Positions 37,355-47,363 of a stretch of DNA of 64,000 nt are shown one piece after another. Origin of the DNA: Pseudomonas leptonychotis. Its GTDB lineage: Bacteria; Pseudomonadota; Gammaproteobacteria; Pseudomonadales; Pseudomonadaceae. The translations under genes and the position numbers were made by a program. The stretch spans positions 496,001 to 560,000 of the forward strand of contig NZ_RFLV01000002.1 of NCBI RefSeq assembly GCF_004920405.1, given 5' to 3'. How positions within the stretch are numbered: position 1 is the first letter of the stretch; every line of letters starts with the position of its first letter. The notes under the pieces were generated by a model. That model was given only the letters and a program-made list of their open reading frames with translations. It had not been told where the DNA came from and did no database searches.

Positions 37355-38251
37355 TCAGCGCACCTCATCCATCTTGCGCGACATGGCCGCGATCATCTCT
37401 GCCGAGAAGTTATCCAGCGCGCCAACAAAGCCATTAATGTCACGGGCGAACTTGTTGAAAATCATCACCGCAGGGATCGCCGCAAACAGCCCAAGCGCAG
37501 TCGCCAGCAACGCCTCGGCGATACCCGGGGCTACCACGGCCAGACTGGACGATTTCATCGTGGCGATACTGGCGAAACTGTTGAGAATGCCCCAGACGGT
37601 ACCGAACAAGCCGATAAAAGGTGCCGTTGCGCCAATGGTGGCCAGCACGCCCATCATACTGCCGAGTCGTGCCAGATCGCGTTCCTGGACGATGCTGGAG
37701 GTCAGGGACATACGCTGCAACAGCCGATTGATCTGATCGGCGCTGGCTTCTTGCGTGCGATTGCGGCTGAACTGTTTGAGCTCAGCCTGGCTGACCTGCC
37801 ACATCCGGGCCATGGCGCTGTTGCTCGCTACAGTGTCCAGCTGTTCCAGTTCACCCTTGCGAAAGGCACCCAGGAACCGATTATTGGCCTGCCGAGCCCG
37901 CGCAAAGACAATCAGCTTCTCGAACAATACGGCCCACGTCAGCAATGAGCAGAACAACAGAACAATCATCACTGACTTCACCACCCAGTCGGCCTGGGCA
38001 AACATCTCGCGCACACCGAAACGCTGCGTGCTTGGCAGCGCAGGGGCTAAATCTGGTGCCACTGTGGTTGCAGCCGAGTTGGCTGACGCTGGGGCGGCGG
38101 CCTCGGACAACGGTGCTGGGGATGATGCATCTACCTTGGCCAACACCGCAGAAGCGGTCACGCCGCTCAAACCGATTAATACCAACAAGGCGGCCAAGCG
38201 CATCCGCGCTTGCCAGCGAGCCATTGATGGACCAAAAGAACCGAACTGCAT
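37355..38251 (-). CDS. exbB: ExbB/TolQ-family proton channel subunit
   Basis: 298 residues with a signal-like N-terminus and an Ala/Pro/Ser-rich periplasmic stretch (residues 35-75) before the three-helix ExbB core: VKSVMIVLLFCSLLTWAVLFEKL, MMGVLATIGATAPFIGLFGTVWGILNSF and LLATALGLFAAIPAVMIFNKF. The extended N-terminus is common in Pseudomonas ExbB. First gene of the TonB operon. Confidence 0.92.
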   Translation of the reverse strand: MQFGSFGPSMARWQARMRLAALLVLIGLSGVTASAVLAKVDASSPAPLSEAAAPASANSAATTVAPDLAPALPSTQRFGVREMFAQADWVVKSVMIVLLFCSLLTWAVLFEKLIVFARARQANNRFLGAFRKGELEQLDTVASNSAMARMWQVSQAELKQFSRNRTQEASADQINRLLQRMSLTSSIVQERDLARLGSMMGVLATIGATAPFIGLFGTVWGILNSFASIATMKSSSLAVVAPGIAEALLATALGLFAAIPAVMIFNKFARDINGFVGALDNFSAEMIAAMSRKMDEVR

Positions 38252-38423
38252 AAAACCTCCTTGTTTTTATTTTTGGCGGCCAGTGTGACGTAACCGATGG
38301 GTGACTCATAGTGCCCAGATTGGCAAGTCCGCTAAAGGATGCAGTCAATCCGGGCGTTAAGGTTTCACTTCACGCCCGGTTACCTAAAAGGGACAAGATA
38401 GCGCAGGAGCATACGGGCACTGG

Positions 38424-39041
38424 CTACAGAACGTAGAACAGCACTGCAACAAAATGCATCAGGCTGCCGCCCATGACGAACAGGTGCCAGATGCCATGCC
38501 AGTGGCGAAAACGGCTGTCATAAGCGAAAAAGATGATACCCACGGTGTACAGCACGCCACCGCCGGCCAACCAGATAAAGCCTTGCATACCCAGTGCAGC
38601 AATCAGTGGTTTGACTGCAATCAGCACAATCCAGCCCATCACTGCGTAGATCACAATCGACAACACGCGTGCTTCAGAGCGCGGTTTTATCTCTTGCAAC
38701 ATGCCGATGGCCGCCAGCGTCCAAACGATGCCAAACAAGGTCCAGCCCCACGCACCTTCGAGCGTTACCAAGCAAAACGGCGTATAGCTGCCGGCGATAA
38801 GCAGGTAGATCGACAGGTGATCGAGCTTGCGCATCACCACCTTCGCCCGCCCCTGCAGGCTGTGGTAAAGGGTGGAGATGCTGTAGAGCAACACCAGCGT
38901 CACACCATAAATCGCCACACTGACGATCTTGCTCACGTCGCCCTGCAGACCCGCCAACACCAGCAGCCAGACCGCGCCAATACAGGCTAAGACAGCACCG
39001 AGCAGGTGCGTCCAGGCGTTGAATCTTTCCCCGTGATACAT
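38424..39041 (-). CDS. Hemolysin III / PAQR-family membrane protein
   Basis: 205-residue, seven-helix protein of the YqfA/hemolysin III group. Conserved polar residues include GERFNAWTHLLGAVL, STLYHSLQGRAK (Ser-x3-His) and the C-terminal HGIWHLFVMGGSLMHF, the likely metal-binding set of the family. Cytolytic function is not established for close relatives. GGGGA precedes the ATG. Confidence 0.88.
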   Translation of the reverse strand: MYHGERFNAWTHLLGAVLACIGAVWLLVLAGLQGDVSKIVSVAIYGVTLVLLYSISTLYHSLQGRAKVVMRKLDHLSIYLLIAGSYTPFCLVTLEGAWGWTLFGIVWTLAAIGMLQEIKPRSEARVLSIVIYAVMGWIVLIAVKPLIAALGMQGFIWLAGGGVLYTVGIIFFAYDSRFRHWHGIWHLFVMGGSLMHFVAVLFYVL

Positions 39042-39448
39042 AATTTCGATTCCCCAACCGAGCCAAAGCGCAATGCCACAGGCTTATGCCGGAAAAATCA
39101 GCGTTTGACGAGTGCCCCTTTTCCAATACTCTGCCACAACCCACCCCAAATACCGGTCGTTTCGCCAGCTCAGTAATTCGTAGGGTGGGTTAGGCGCATG
39201 ACGCGTACTACCTGTCGACGCCTACTCTGTTGCGCCGTAACCCACCAACAGAGCCAACCGATTACCGCATGGTGGATTACGTGGCGCACGGGTCACGGCA
39301 TTACTTCGTCAAACCACTTGCGCGCCACCCACCCTACAAAAGCTGCCTGCAACACGCTCTCGGGACAAAGCCTTTCAATACCGGCACAAGCTGCTTGCCG
39401 TGCAGCCTCAGTCACATTTGGGGCTGTAGAGCTACAGCCCCGGCAGGT
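39042..39448. other. Gap with an inverted-repeat element
   Basis: No credible gene. It carries the hemolysin III promoter side and the repeat at 39181-39336. The remaining bases show no recognised site. Confidence 0.6.
39181..39336. repeat. Intergenic inverted repeat (GGGTGGGT type)
   Basis: TAGGGTGGGT at the left end and ACCCACCCTA at the right end match perfectly over ten bases, with more similarity inside (TTAGGCGC against GCGCGCC). About 156 bases in total; no transposase. Confidence 0.75.
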
Positions 39449-40630
39449 TCACGCGACAACCTTGTTGGCCTTGAACTGGGCAACCTGCTCAGCCGTGTAG
39501 CCCAATTCCGCCAACACCTCCTCGGTGTGCGCACCCAGCGCCGCGCCGATATGCCGAGGCGTGGGCAAGCCGCTGGAAAACTTGATCGGGCAGGCGATCT
39601 GCGCTTGTGGTGCATGACCCACACGGGGCACCTCCGTCACCAGCCCACGGGCCTTGAGCTGCGGATGGACCGTAGCTTCGGCGAGGCTGAGCATCGGTTC
39701 TACGCAAGCATCCAGCCCACCAAACACCTGGCTCCACTCGACGAAATCACGCTTTTCAAACTCGATTTCAATCTCGCGCTTGAGCGCCTGCTGATCCTCA
39801 GGTTTCTGCGATAAGCCGCGCGCCGCCAGTTCCGGCCGGCCGATAGCCGCACAGAACTGCTGCATAAACTGCGGTTCCAGGCTACCTACCGAGAACCAGC
39901 GTCCGTCGCGGGTGCGGTAGTAGTCGTAAAAACTGCCGCCGTTGAGCGCTTGATTTTCCATCTCCGGCTCAACCCCTGCGGCCAGGTAACCCGCGCCGGC
40001 CATGCCATGCAGGCTGAAGGCGCAGTCGGTCATGCTGATGTCCACGTGTTGGCCCTGCCCCGTTGCCTGGCGCTGAATCACCGCCGCCAACAAGCCAATC
40101 ACCCCGTGCAAGGAACCACCGGCGATATCCGCCGCCTGAATGCCCAGCGGCAGCGGCCCAGTGTCACGCCGACCGGTGTAGCTGGCGATACCGGCCAAGG
40201 CCAGATAGTTGATGTCATGCCCGGCGCGGTCCTTATACGGCCCGGTCTGGCCATAGCCGGTGATCGACACGTAGATCAGCTTGGGATTGATCGCCTTGAG
40301 CGCCGCATAACCCACACCGAGCTTGTCCATTACGCCGGGGCGAAATTGCTCCAGCACGATGTCGTACTCAGCCACCAGTTGCTTGACCATTTCCACGGCC
40401 TCGGGCTTTTTCAGGTCCAGGGCGATGCAGCGTTTATTGCGATTGAGGTAAGCATGGCTGGCAGAAACACCACCGTCATGGGGCGGCAGTACGCGCACCA
40501 GGTCCATGCGGCTGGGCGACTCGACGCGCAATACCTCTGCGCCCATATCGCCCAACAACAGCGAGGCAAATGGTCCCGGTAACAGGGTGGAGAAATCCAG
40601 CACTTTCAGGGATGACAGCGGGCCAGACAT
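39449..40630 (-). CDS. CaiB/BaiF family CoA-transferase
   Basis: 393-residue family III CoA-transferase. LKVLDFSTLLPGPFASLLLGDMGAEVLRVE opens the protein; the catalytic Asp lies in HVDISMTDCAFSLHGM, and GGSFYDYYRTRDGRWFSVGSLEPQF is typical. The acyl donor and acceptor are unknown; it could activate a branched or cyclic acid. AGGAG precedes the ATG. Near an acyl-CoA ligase and an acyl-CoA dehydrogenase on the same strand. Confidence 0.88.
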   Translation of the reverse strand: MSGPLSSLKVLDFSTLLPGPFASLLLGDMGAEVLRVESPSRMDLVRVLPPHDGGVSASHAYLNRNKRCIALDLKKPEAVEMVKQLVAEYDIVLEQFRPGVMDKLGVGYAALKAINPKLIYVSITGYGQTGPYKDRAGHDINYLALAGIASYTGRRDTGPLPLGIQAADIAGGSLHGVIGLLAAVIQRQATGQGQHVDISMTDCAFSLHGMAGAGYLAAGVEPEMENQALNGGSFYDYYRTRDGRWFSVGSLEPQFMQQFCAAIGRPELAARGLSQKPEDQQALKREIEIEFEKRDFVEWSQVFGGLDACVEPMLSLAEATVHPQLKARGLVTEVPRVGHAPQAQIACPIKFSSGLPTPRHIGAALGAHTEEVLAELGYTAEQVAQFKANKVVA

Positions 40631-40656
40631 AACAGCTCCTATAAATAACCTTCAAC

Positions 40657-40767
40657 GCCGATGGGTATCGCTGTGCTCAACCCATCCTACGTTCTTCGTC
40701 GTAGTCCGGATGCAATCCGGGAGGGGCCTGTACGGCGAAACCTTTCCCGGATCACATCCGGCTACGC
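40657..40767. repeat. Composite intergenic repeats
   Basis: GATGGGTATCGCTGTGCTCA followed by ACCCATCCTACG matches the right end of the 47.6 kb element. An inverted pair follows: GTAGTCCGGATG and ATCCGGGA at the left against TCCCGGAT and CATCCGGCTAC at the right, with minor mismatches. Confidence 0.75.
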
Positions 40768-40778
40768 AAGCACAGCTG

Positions 40779-42416
40779 TTATTGCCAATGCAGGGGCTGC
40801 TGGGTATTGAGCACAGCGACTTCATCGGCAAAGCGCGCTTCGAGCACATTGCGGCGGATTTTCATGGTTGGGGTCATGCAACCGTTGTCCACCGTCCAGG
40901 CCTCACGCACCAAGACAAAGTGGCTGACCCGCTCATGGTTCTGCAGCGTGGCATTGAGCTGGTCCAAGGTCTGATGCAGATCGGCCGCCACTTTTTCCTG
41001 GGCTTGCTCGCGGGCCGCGGGCGAGAGTTCGATCAGCGCCACTGGCTGGTCCAGATTGCTACCCATTAGGCACACCTGTTCAATCCAGTGATTCTTGGCA
41101 ATTTCACCTTCAATCGGCGCTGGGGCAATGTACTTGCCCTTACTGGTTTTGAAGATGTCCTTCACCCGCCCGGTAATGCGCAAATAGCCATCGCCGTCCA
41201 ACTCACCCTTGTCGCCAGTGTGCAACCAGCCATCAACCAAGGCCTCGGCGGTTTTTTCTGGGTCCAGGTAGTAACCAAGCATCAGTGTCGGGCTGCGGAA
41301 CAAAATCTCGCCAGAGTCAGCAATACGCACTTCCAAGCCTTTCATCGGCCGCCCCACGGTGCCAAAACGCACCTGACCGGGCCGATTGAAGCAGCCGTAA
41401 GCGACGTTTTCGCTCATGCCATAGCCTTCGCAGAGGGTCAGGCCGATCGCTTGATACCAGTCGAGCAGCCCTCGCGAAATTGCCGCAGCACCGGAGATCA
41501 TCACGCGCGCCTGATCGAGACCCAGGCCTCGCCGAATCTTGCGTGCCACCAGTGCACCAATCAGCGGAATGCGCAGTAGCCGGGTCAGCTTGGCCTGCGG
41601 CAGTTTCTCCAGCACCCCCAGCTGAAAGCGCGTCCACAGGCGTGGCACGGCGAAAAAAACCGTGGGCCGCACATGACACAAATCACGGGAAAAGGTCTCC
41701 ATCGACTCAACAAACGCCACGGGCGCGCCGCAATACAGGCTGTTGAATTCGACCATAAAGCGCTCGGCCACATGCGACAGCGGCAAAAAGGAAAAGAAAC
41801 GGTCCTCCGTGCTCATGTCCATTTCCCGGCAGGCATTGGCCGAGGTAAAGGCCATCGCGTGCACCGAGAGCATCACGCCTTTTGGATTACCTGTGGTGCC
41901 GGAGGTGTACACCAGCGTCAGCACTTGATCGGGCTGTTGCACTGCAGCGGTTTGCAGCGGCTCATGGGCGGCCAGCAACGTATGCCAGTCATGGGTGCAG
42001 GCGAGGGTCGGGTACGGCAGCGCAATGCGCGTCAGCTGCGGGCCAATTCCCGCTTCCAGCTTCTCGGCGTCATCCAATTTGCCGAGCAGGATGACCTTGC
42101 ACTGCGCATGCTCCAGCACGTAGGCAATGCTCTCGGCCGATTGCAGTGGGTACAGCGGCACGCTGATCAACCCGGCCAGCATGATCGCCAGATCACAGAT
42201 AAACCACTCGGCGCAGTTCTTCGACAGCAGCGCCACCCGGTCTCCCGGCACGCAGCCCTGAGCCAGCAGTGCGCTGGCCAAACGCCGGGCCTGGTCATCG
42301 ACCTGACGCCAGGTGAAGTCATGCCACTGACCGTCCACCGGCTGGCGCAGCCAGACTGCATCCGGGCGTTTTTCAACCCAGAGCGCGAAACGCTCCAGGG
42401 GCAGTTGCTCATCCAT
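40779..42416 (-). CDS. Long-chain acyl-CoA synthetase-like AMP-binding protein
   Basis: 545 residues from the ATG at 42416 (AGAGG upstream). Adenylation motif LVYTSGTTGNPKGVMLS, then EGYGMSENVAYG, GWLHTGDKGELDGDGYLRITGRVKDIFKTSKGKYIAPAPIE with the catalytic Lys near the end. The region PTVFFAVPRLWTRFQ is typical of the FAA1/FadD15-like group. It should activate a fatty or related acid to its CoA ester. About 57 bases downstream of the acyl-CoA dehydrogenase gene. Confidence 0.88.
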   Translation of the reverse strand: MDEQLPLERFALWVEKRPDAVWLRQPVDGQWHDFTWRQVDDQARRLASALLAQGCVPGDRVALLSKNCAEWFICDLAIMLAGLISVPLYPLQSAESIAYVLEHAQCKVILLGKLDDAEKLEAGIGPQLTRIALPYPTLACTHDWHTLLAAHEPLQTAAVQQPDQVLTLVYTSGTTGNPKGVMLSVHAMAFTSANACREMDMSTEDRFFSFLPLSHVAERFMVEFNSLYCGAPVAFVESMETFSRDLCHVRPTVFFAVPRLWTRFQLGVLEKLPQAKLTRLLRIPLIGALVARKIRRGLGLDQARVMISGAAAISRGLLDWYQAIGLTLCEGYGMSENVAYGCFNRPGQVRFGTVGRPMKGLEVRIADSGEILFRSPTLMLGYYLDPEKTAEALVDGWLHTGDKGELDGDGYLRITGRVKDIFKTSKGKYIAPAPIEGEIAKNHWIEQVCLMGSNLDQPVALIELSPAAREQAQEKVAADLHQTLDQLNATLQNHERVSHFVLVREAWTVDNGCMTPTMKIRRNVLEARFADEVAVLNTQQPLHWQ

Positions 42417-42472
42417 GTACAGACCTCTTGTTGTTATTGTCTGTCGAGCGTCGCTCAACTATTGGCTCTGTA

Positions 42473-43612
42473 TTAAAGCTTCATGCCGCGGCTGATGATC
42501 TCTTTCATGATTTCCGAGGTACCGGCAAAAATCCGCTGAATACGCGCGTTCGCGTACATTTTGCAGATCGGGTACTCCCACATATAACCCCATCCGCCAT
42601 GCAGTTGTACCCCTTCGTCCACAACCTTGCCCAGCAACTCGGTGGTAAACAGCTTGGCCTCGGCGGCCACTTCCGGGGTGAGTTTCTTCTCGTTGTGATC
42701 GAGTACGCAGCGATCGACAAACACCTGGGCCACGTCGATTTGCGTGCGCATTTCCGCCAGCTTGAAACGGGTGTTTTGGAAGTGCGAGATCGGCCGATCG
42801 AACGCCTTGCGCTCGCGCACATAATCGATGGTCACTTGCAGCGCCGCCTCGGCACCGGCTACCGCGCCGCAGGCATTGGTCAGACGCTCTTGGGCAAGCA
42901 TATTCATCAAATAGAAGAAGCCGCCTTTAGCATCACCAAGCAGGTTAGCCTTGGGTACTTTGACGTTATTGAAGAACAGCTCAGCGGTGTCCTGGCTCTT
43001 CATCCCAAGCTTTTTCAGCGGCGTACCGCGCTCGAAACCCTGCATGCCGCGCTCGACCAAAAACAGGCCCATAGCGTGTTTGTTGGCCGGGTCCGTCTTG
43101 GCTGCGACGATCACCACGTCCGCAAGGATGCCGTTGGAGATAAACACCTTGGAGCCGTTCAGTTCGTAGTGATCGCCCTTATCCACTGCCGTGGTGCGCA
43201 TGCCGGCCAAGTCGGAACCGGCGCTGGGTTCGGTCATCGCCACGGCCAAAATCAGCTCGCCGCTGATGATGCCCGGCATAAGCCGCGCCTTCTGCTCGGC
43301 ATTGCCGTACTCGGCAATATAGGGCCCACACAACGCCGAGTGCAGCGGCAACATAAAGCCGGCCTCGTTTATCTTGGCCAGCTCCTCGCACATGATCTGC
43401 TCATAGCGAAAATCCTTAAGGCCCGAGCCACCGTACTCCTCATCCGCCCATGGCAGCAGAAAACCCATGTCACCGGCCTTCTTCCACACCTCACGGCTGA
43501 CCATGCCGTCGGCCTCCCACTGATCCTGATGCGGCACTACTTCTTTCTTGAGGAAGGCGGCAAAGGCGTCGCGGAACATTGTGTGTTCAGTGTCGAAAAT
43601 ATTGCGCTGCAT
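42473..43612 (-). CDS. Acyl-CoA dehydrogenase
   Basis: 379-residue FAD enzyme introducing a 2,3-double bond into acyl-CoA. Segments include AVAMTEPSAGSDLAGMRTTA (FAD and substrate contact), KLGMKSQDTAELFFNNVKVP and the C-terminal LHGGWGYMWEYPICKMYANARIQRIFAGTSEIMKEIISR. The latter contains the usual Gly-Thr-Ser-Glu motif. It is first in a likely catabolic unit with the acyl-CoA ligase and stands divergent from an AraC regulator. Confidence 0.9.
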   Translation of the reverse strand: MQRNIFDTEHTMFRDAFAAFLKKEVVPHQDQWEADGMVSREVWKKAGDMGFLLPWADEEYGGSGLKDFRYEQIMCEELAKINEAGFMLPLHSALCGPYIAEYGNAEQKARLMPGIISGELILAVAMTEPSAGSDLAGMRTTAVDKGDHYELNGSKVFISNGILADVVIVAAKTDPANKHAMGLFLVERGMQGFERGTPLKKLGMKSQDTAELFFNNVKVPKANLLGDAKGGFFYLMNMLAQERLTNACGAVAGAEAALQVTIDYVRERKAFDRPISHFQNTRFKLAEMRTQIDVAQVFVDRCVLDHNEKKLTPEVAAEAKLFTTELLGKVVDEGVQLHGGWGYMWEYPICKMYANARIQRIFAGTSEIMKEIISRGMKL

Positions 43613-43770
43613 GCGAGTGTGCTCCCTGAGTTGAAGTCGTGTTGCAGGTTAGGCCGCCCCGCCCGCCCGCCTCAATGACCCATACGCTCAGCCTGGATTG
43701 ACCCATTCGCTCGGCACTTGTCCTTAGCGCATTGAGCTGCCTACCATCGACGCACTTTCAAGGAGTTGTC
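43613..43770. promoter_or_regulatory. Divergent promoter region, acyl-CoA dehydrogenase / AraC
   Basis: 158 bases between head-to-head genes, so both promoters and the AraC operator should lie here. CAATGACCCATACGCTC and TTGACCCATTCGCTC are a near-direct repeat with 21-base spacing, a possible AraC-type binding pair. Confidence 0.5.
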
Positions 43771-44769
43771 ATGCGCGAACGCACCATCGCCAGCCACTTT
43801 GTCCGCGCTGCATTGAGCGGAGCCGAGCGCCAGGGCCACGACTGCGCCGCACTGCTGCGCCAAGTGGGCATTCAGGCCGCCTTGCTCGATGAGCCGCGCG
43901 CCCGCGTCGCGCCCGAACAGTTCGCCCGTCTGATGCAATTACTCTGGGAAAGCCTTGACGACGAATACCTGGGCTTTGGCCGCCTGCGCAGCAAGCCCGG
44001 CACCTTCGCCATGATGTGTTACGCCATCATCCATTGCCGCTCACTGGAAAAAGCCCTGGGCCGAGGTGCTCTGTTCTACAGCCTATTCCCCGAAGCGCCG
44101 ACCATCAGCATTCAACGCGAAGGCGACTGGGCGCGACTGAGTGTGGACGGCACCAACCTGTGCGACCCGGACCACTTTCTAGTGGAAAGCCTGCTGGTGA
44201 TCTGGCACCGCCTTGGCAGCTGGTTGATCGGCCAACGTATCCGTCTGGAAGAAGCCACCTTCACCTACGGCCAGCCCGTCCATGCCAGCGAGTACGAGCT
44301 GTTATTCCCCTGCAACCGGCGCTTCGCGGCCGGGCAAACCAGCCTACTGTTCCATGCCCGCTACCTGACCATGCCGCTATTGCAGGACGAACGCACCCTC
44401 AAGCAATTCCTCCAACACTCCCCCGCCGACCTGCTGGCCCGCCCAGACGGTGGTGACAGCCTGATCAGCCAAATCCGCCGCCTGCTCGGCCGCGACTGCA
44501 GCAACTGGCCGGATCTGGATGCCGTCGCGCAACAACTGCACATGAGCCCACAAACCCTGCGCCGGCATTTGCGCGAGGAGGGTTCGAGTTTTCAGGAATT
44601 AAAAGACCACCTGCGCCGCGACTTGGCCATCTACCACCTGGGCCGCGCCGATTTGGCGATTCAGGACATCGCCGAACAACTCGGTTTCTCCGAGCCCTCG
44701 GCGTTTCATCGGGCGTTTAAGAAATGGACGGGGCTAACGCCGGGGGCGTATAGGGCGCAAGAGGCATAA
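43771..44769 (+). CDS. AraC-family transcriptional regulator
   Basis: 332 residues from the ATG at 43771 with AAGGAG upstream. The N-terminal domain (to about 210) is of the arabinose-binding-like type; the C-terminal double helix-turn-helix reads LDAVAQQLHMSPQTLRRHLREEGSSFQELKDHLR and IQDIAEQLGFSEPSAFHRAFKKWTGLTPGAYR. It probably controls the divergent acyl-CoA genes (inference from position). The effector is unknown. Confidence 0.88.
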   Translation: MRERTIASHFVRAALSGAERQGHDCAALLRQVGIQAALLDEPRARVAPEQFARLMQLLWESLDDEYLGFGRLRSKPGTFAMMCYAIIHCRSLEKALGRGALFYSLFPEAPTISIQREGDWARLSVDGTNLCDPDHFLVESLLVIWHRLGSWLIGQRIRLEEATFTYGQPVHASEYELLFPCNRRFAAGQTSLLFHARYLTMPLLQDERTLKQFLQHSPADLLARPDGGDSLISQIRRLLGRDCSNWPDLDAVAQQLHMSPQTLRRHLREEGSSFQELKDHLRRDLAIYHLGRADLAIQDIAEQLGFSEPSAFHRAFKKWTGLTPGAYRAQEA

Positions 44770-44783
44770 GAATGCCGCACTGC

Positions 44784-47363
44784 TTAAACGTTGTTTGAGT
44801 TGAAAACCTGCAACCACTGTTTGAGCTCAGCGATCGGCTTGGGCTTGCACAGCCAGTAGCCCTGTAGCATGTCGCAGCCTTCTGACTGCAACCGGCTGGC
44901 CGTCTCGGCATCTTCAATGCCCTCACCCACCACCCGATAACCGAGGCTGCGCGCCATCTGAATAGCGGTAGAGACAATCACATCGGCGCTTTCACTGACG
45001 CAGACATCATGAATCAGCGAACGGTCCAGCTTCAGCTCTGAGGCTGGCAGTTGCTTGAGATAAGACAGCGAGGAATAGCCGCTGCCAAAGTCATCAATGG
45101 AAATAGGGTGACCTAGCTCAGCCAACACATTCAGTGCCTGCAGGCTGCGGGCGGGGTCGAGCATGGCTGCAGTTTCGGTGATTTCCAGGGTGACGGAGCA
45201 GGCCTGCAGCCCATTGTGCTGCAGGGCCAACGCCAGCGTGCTGTGCAGCTCGGCGGATTCCAGATCGCGCGCGGAGATATTAATCGCCACACTCAACTGC
45301 GGGTAATCCTGCTGCAAGTGCGCCAAATCTGCCGTGGCCTGCCCGATAACCCATCGGGTCAGTTGAATAATGACGCCCGTCTCCTCCGCCAAGGGAATGA
45401 AATCTGCCGGGTTTACCCAGCCCCGCTCATGGTGGTGCCAACGAATTAACGCCTCCACACCAATAATATGGCCGGTTTTGAGGTCCTGTTTGGGCTGGTA
45501 AAAAAGCAGGGTTTGGTTGTGTTGCAAGGCTTCGCGCAGATCCGCCATTAAGGTCAGACGACTCTCGTTGTAAATGTCGTGCCGTTTGGAATAAAGACCG
45601 GTTTCGTTGAGCCCCCGCGGCGTAACCTCCATGCCGACATGAGCATTGCGAATCAACTCAGCAGCAGTTCGACCATGCTCCGGGTAGCTGGCCGCGCCGA
45701 AGCGCGGGTTCAACTCAATCGCCAGGTGGTCCAACCATATCGGTTCGGCCAAACGCCTTAACGCGGCGTTGAGGGCAGAGAAATCATTTACCGCTTTGCC
45801 CACATCAATCAGCAAGCAGAAGCAGTCGCTGGACAGGTGATAAACCCGCTCTTCTCGGCCTTGGTTATCCCGAATAGCCTTTACCAGCGGCAAGCCGGCC
45901 GCCAGCTCGACCATTTGCTCGGCTACGCGCTTCACTATCCATTCACTTCTGGTCAGGCCAAGCGTGCGGTTGATTTCGTCCAGTCGCGTGATCCGGGCCA
46001 CGCCCACCATATAACGACGCTGGGGCGCCTCCTGCAGTTGCTGATCGACCATCAACTCAAAACGATTGCGGTTGGGCAGCCCGGTTACAGAGTCGTGCGT
46101 CAAGGCTTCGGTGAGCCGGTTTTGAGCCTCGTTGCGAGACTGGGCCTCGCGCAAGCTGGCAGCTTGCGCAGCGATCTTGTCTTCACGCTCACGGTATAGC
46201 CGATCCGCCAGGGCCACCGTGAGGATAAAGGCTTCCAGTCCTGAGCCGATCTGCATGGCGTACTCAGTAAAGAAGTTCTCAGGAAATACCCCGAGCGCCC
46301 TGCCAGACGTTGCCAGCACCCCGATAGTCAACGGCGTCCAGGCAACGGTGAAAAAGGCCCCTGCGCGAACGCCTTCCATCCACACAACAGGACCGGCGAC
46401 CAACAGCAGCGAAAAAAACACCAGCGCGGAAAACGATGCCAGCTGGATGCCTGTGTGATAGTCCAGAAAAGGGGCAGAGATGAGAAATAGCACCTCGAAC
46501 ACCATCATTGCGATCAACACTTTATCCAACCGCGGGCTATGGATTTTGGTGCTTAGGAACTCGCGACAGAACAGCAGTGAGAACAGCGCCAGAGCAGGTA
46601 TCGACACGAGCAGCGCCTTGGCATGCAACTCCGGCAGCAGGGGGTAGAGGTGTTGAAAACTGAAACCTTTGATGGAGGCGAAAAACAACAGGTAACCGGA
46701 CAGTGCAAGGGCATAGTAGAGATACAGATTCTCGCGCAGACTCAGGTACACGGCGAGATTGATCAAGACGATGACAAAGATGCAGCCGTAGTAGAAAAAA
46801 TGCAGCTTCAGCTCATAGGCGGCGGTTTCAAAAAACGTTTGCTCACGCCAGATCCGTAGCGGCACGATCATGGAACCGGCCGTCGCGACCCGCACATACA
46901 CCGTCTTGATTTCTTCGGGTGCCAGGGTGATGCGCAACAACATGCTTGGATGGTCGACGTCACGTGGGTAGAAGGGCCGACCATCACCGGTTTTCAGCTG
47001 TTTTTCTTGGACGTTTCCCGCATACACATAGAAAGCCACATCATCCAACTGGGAATAACCGAGTTCAGTAATCAGGTTGAGGTTGAGCGGTGTTTGGTTC
47101 TTGATTGAAAAGCGCAACCAATAGGCTGATTGCGTAAGGCCGAAGGTGGCGCTGCCATTGGCTATCAGCGCCCAACGCTCGTTGGCTAAGCTCGCCACCT
47201 GATCAATTGAGGCCTCGCCTGTAGCGTCCTCCCAGAACTGAAAATGGGTCTGGATGGCTGATTCTGAAGTGATCTCAATCGGTTCTGGTTGCGCCCAAGC
47301 ACTTAGGCTCAAGCACAGACTTAGAACGGCGACCAGGATGTTTAACGCCCTGTTAAGGTGCAC
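44784..47363 (-). CDS. 7TMR-DISM sensor with degenerate GGDEF and intact EAL
   Basis: 859-residue inner-membrane signalling protein. Signal peptide to about 24, a DISMED2-type periplasmic domain (25-175), seven membrane helices (185-385), a linker coiled coil, GGDEF (420-580) and EAL (600-850). The GGDEF signature is SSDCF at about 511-515, so cyclase activity is unlikely. The EAL side is complete: EALIRW, NISARDL, EITE, DDFGSGYSSL, KLD, EGIED and QGYW. It should hydrolyse cyclic di-GMP in response to a periplasmic ligand. Confidence 0.9.
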   Translation of the reverse strand: MHLNRALNILVAVLSLCLSLSAWAQPEPIEITSESAIQTHFQFWEDATGEASIDQVASLANERWALIANGSATFGLTQSAYWLRFSIKNQTPLNLNLITELGYSQLDDVAFYVYAGNVQEKQLKTGDGRPFYPRDVDHPSMLLRITLAPEEIKTVYVRVATAGSMIVPLRIWREQTFFETAAYELKLHFFYYGCIFVIVLINLAVYLSLRENLYLYYALALSGYLLFFASIKGFSFQHLYPLLPELHAKALLVSIPALALFSLLFCREFLSTKIHSPRLDKVLIAMMVFEVLFLISAPFLDYHTGIQLASFSALVFFSLLLVAGPVVWMEGVRAGAFFTVAWTPLTIGVLATSGRALGVFPENFFTEYAMQIGSGLEAFILTVALADRLYREREDKIAAQAASLREAQSRNEAQNRLTEALTHDSVTGLPNRNRFELMVDQQLQEAPQRRYMVGVARITRLDEINRTLGLTRSEWIVKRVAEQMVELAAGLPLVKAIRDNQGREERVYHLSSDCFCLLIDVGKAVNDFSALNAALRRLAEPIWLDHLAIELNPRFGAASYPEHGRTAAELIRNAHVGMEVTPRGLNETGLYSKRHDIYNESRLTLMADLREALQHNQTLLFYQPKQDLKTGHIIGVEALIRWHHHERGWVNPADFIPLAEETGVIIQLTRWVIGQATADLAHLQQDYPQLSVAINISARDLESAELHSTLALALQHNGLQACSVTLEITETAAMLDPARSLQALNVLAELGHPISIDDFGSGYSSLSYLKQLPASELKLDRSLIHDVCVSESADVIVSTAIQMARSLGYRVVGEGIEDAETASRLQSEGCDMLQGYWLCKPKPIAELKQWLQVFNSNNV

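Noticed and set aside
39198..39814. Overlapping plus-strand frames near the CoA-transferase 3' end
   Set aside because: They span the inverted repeat and the antisense strand of the CoA-transferase.
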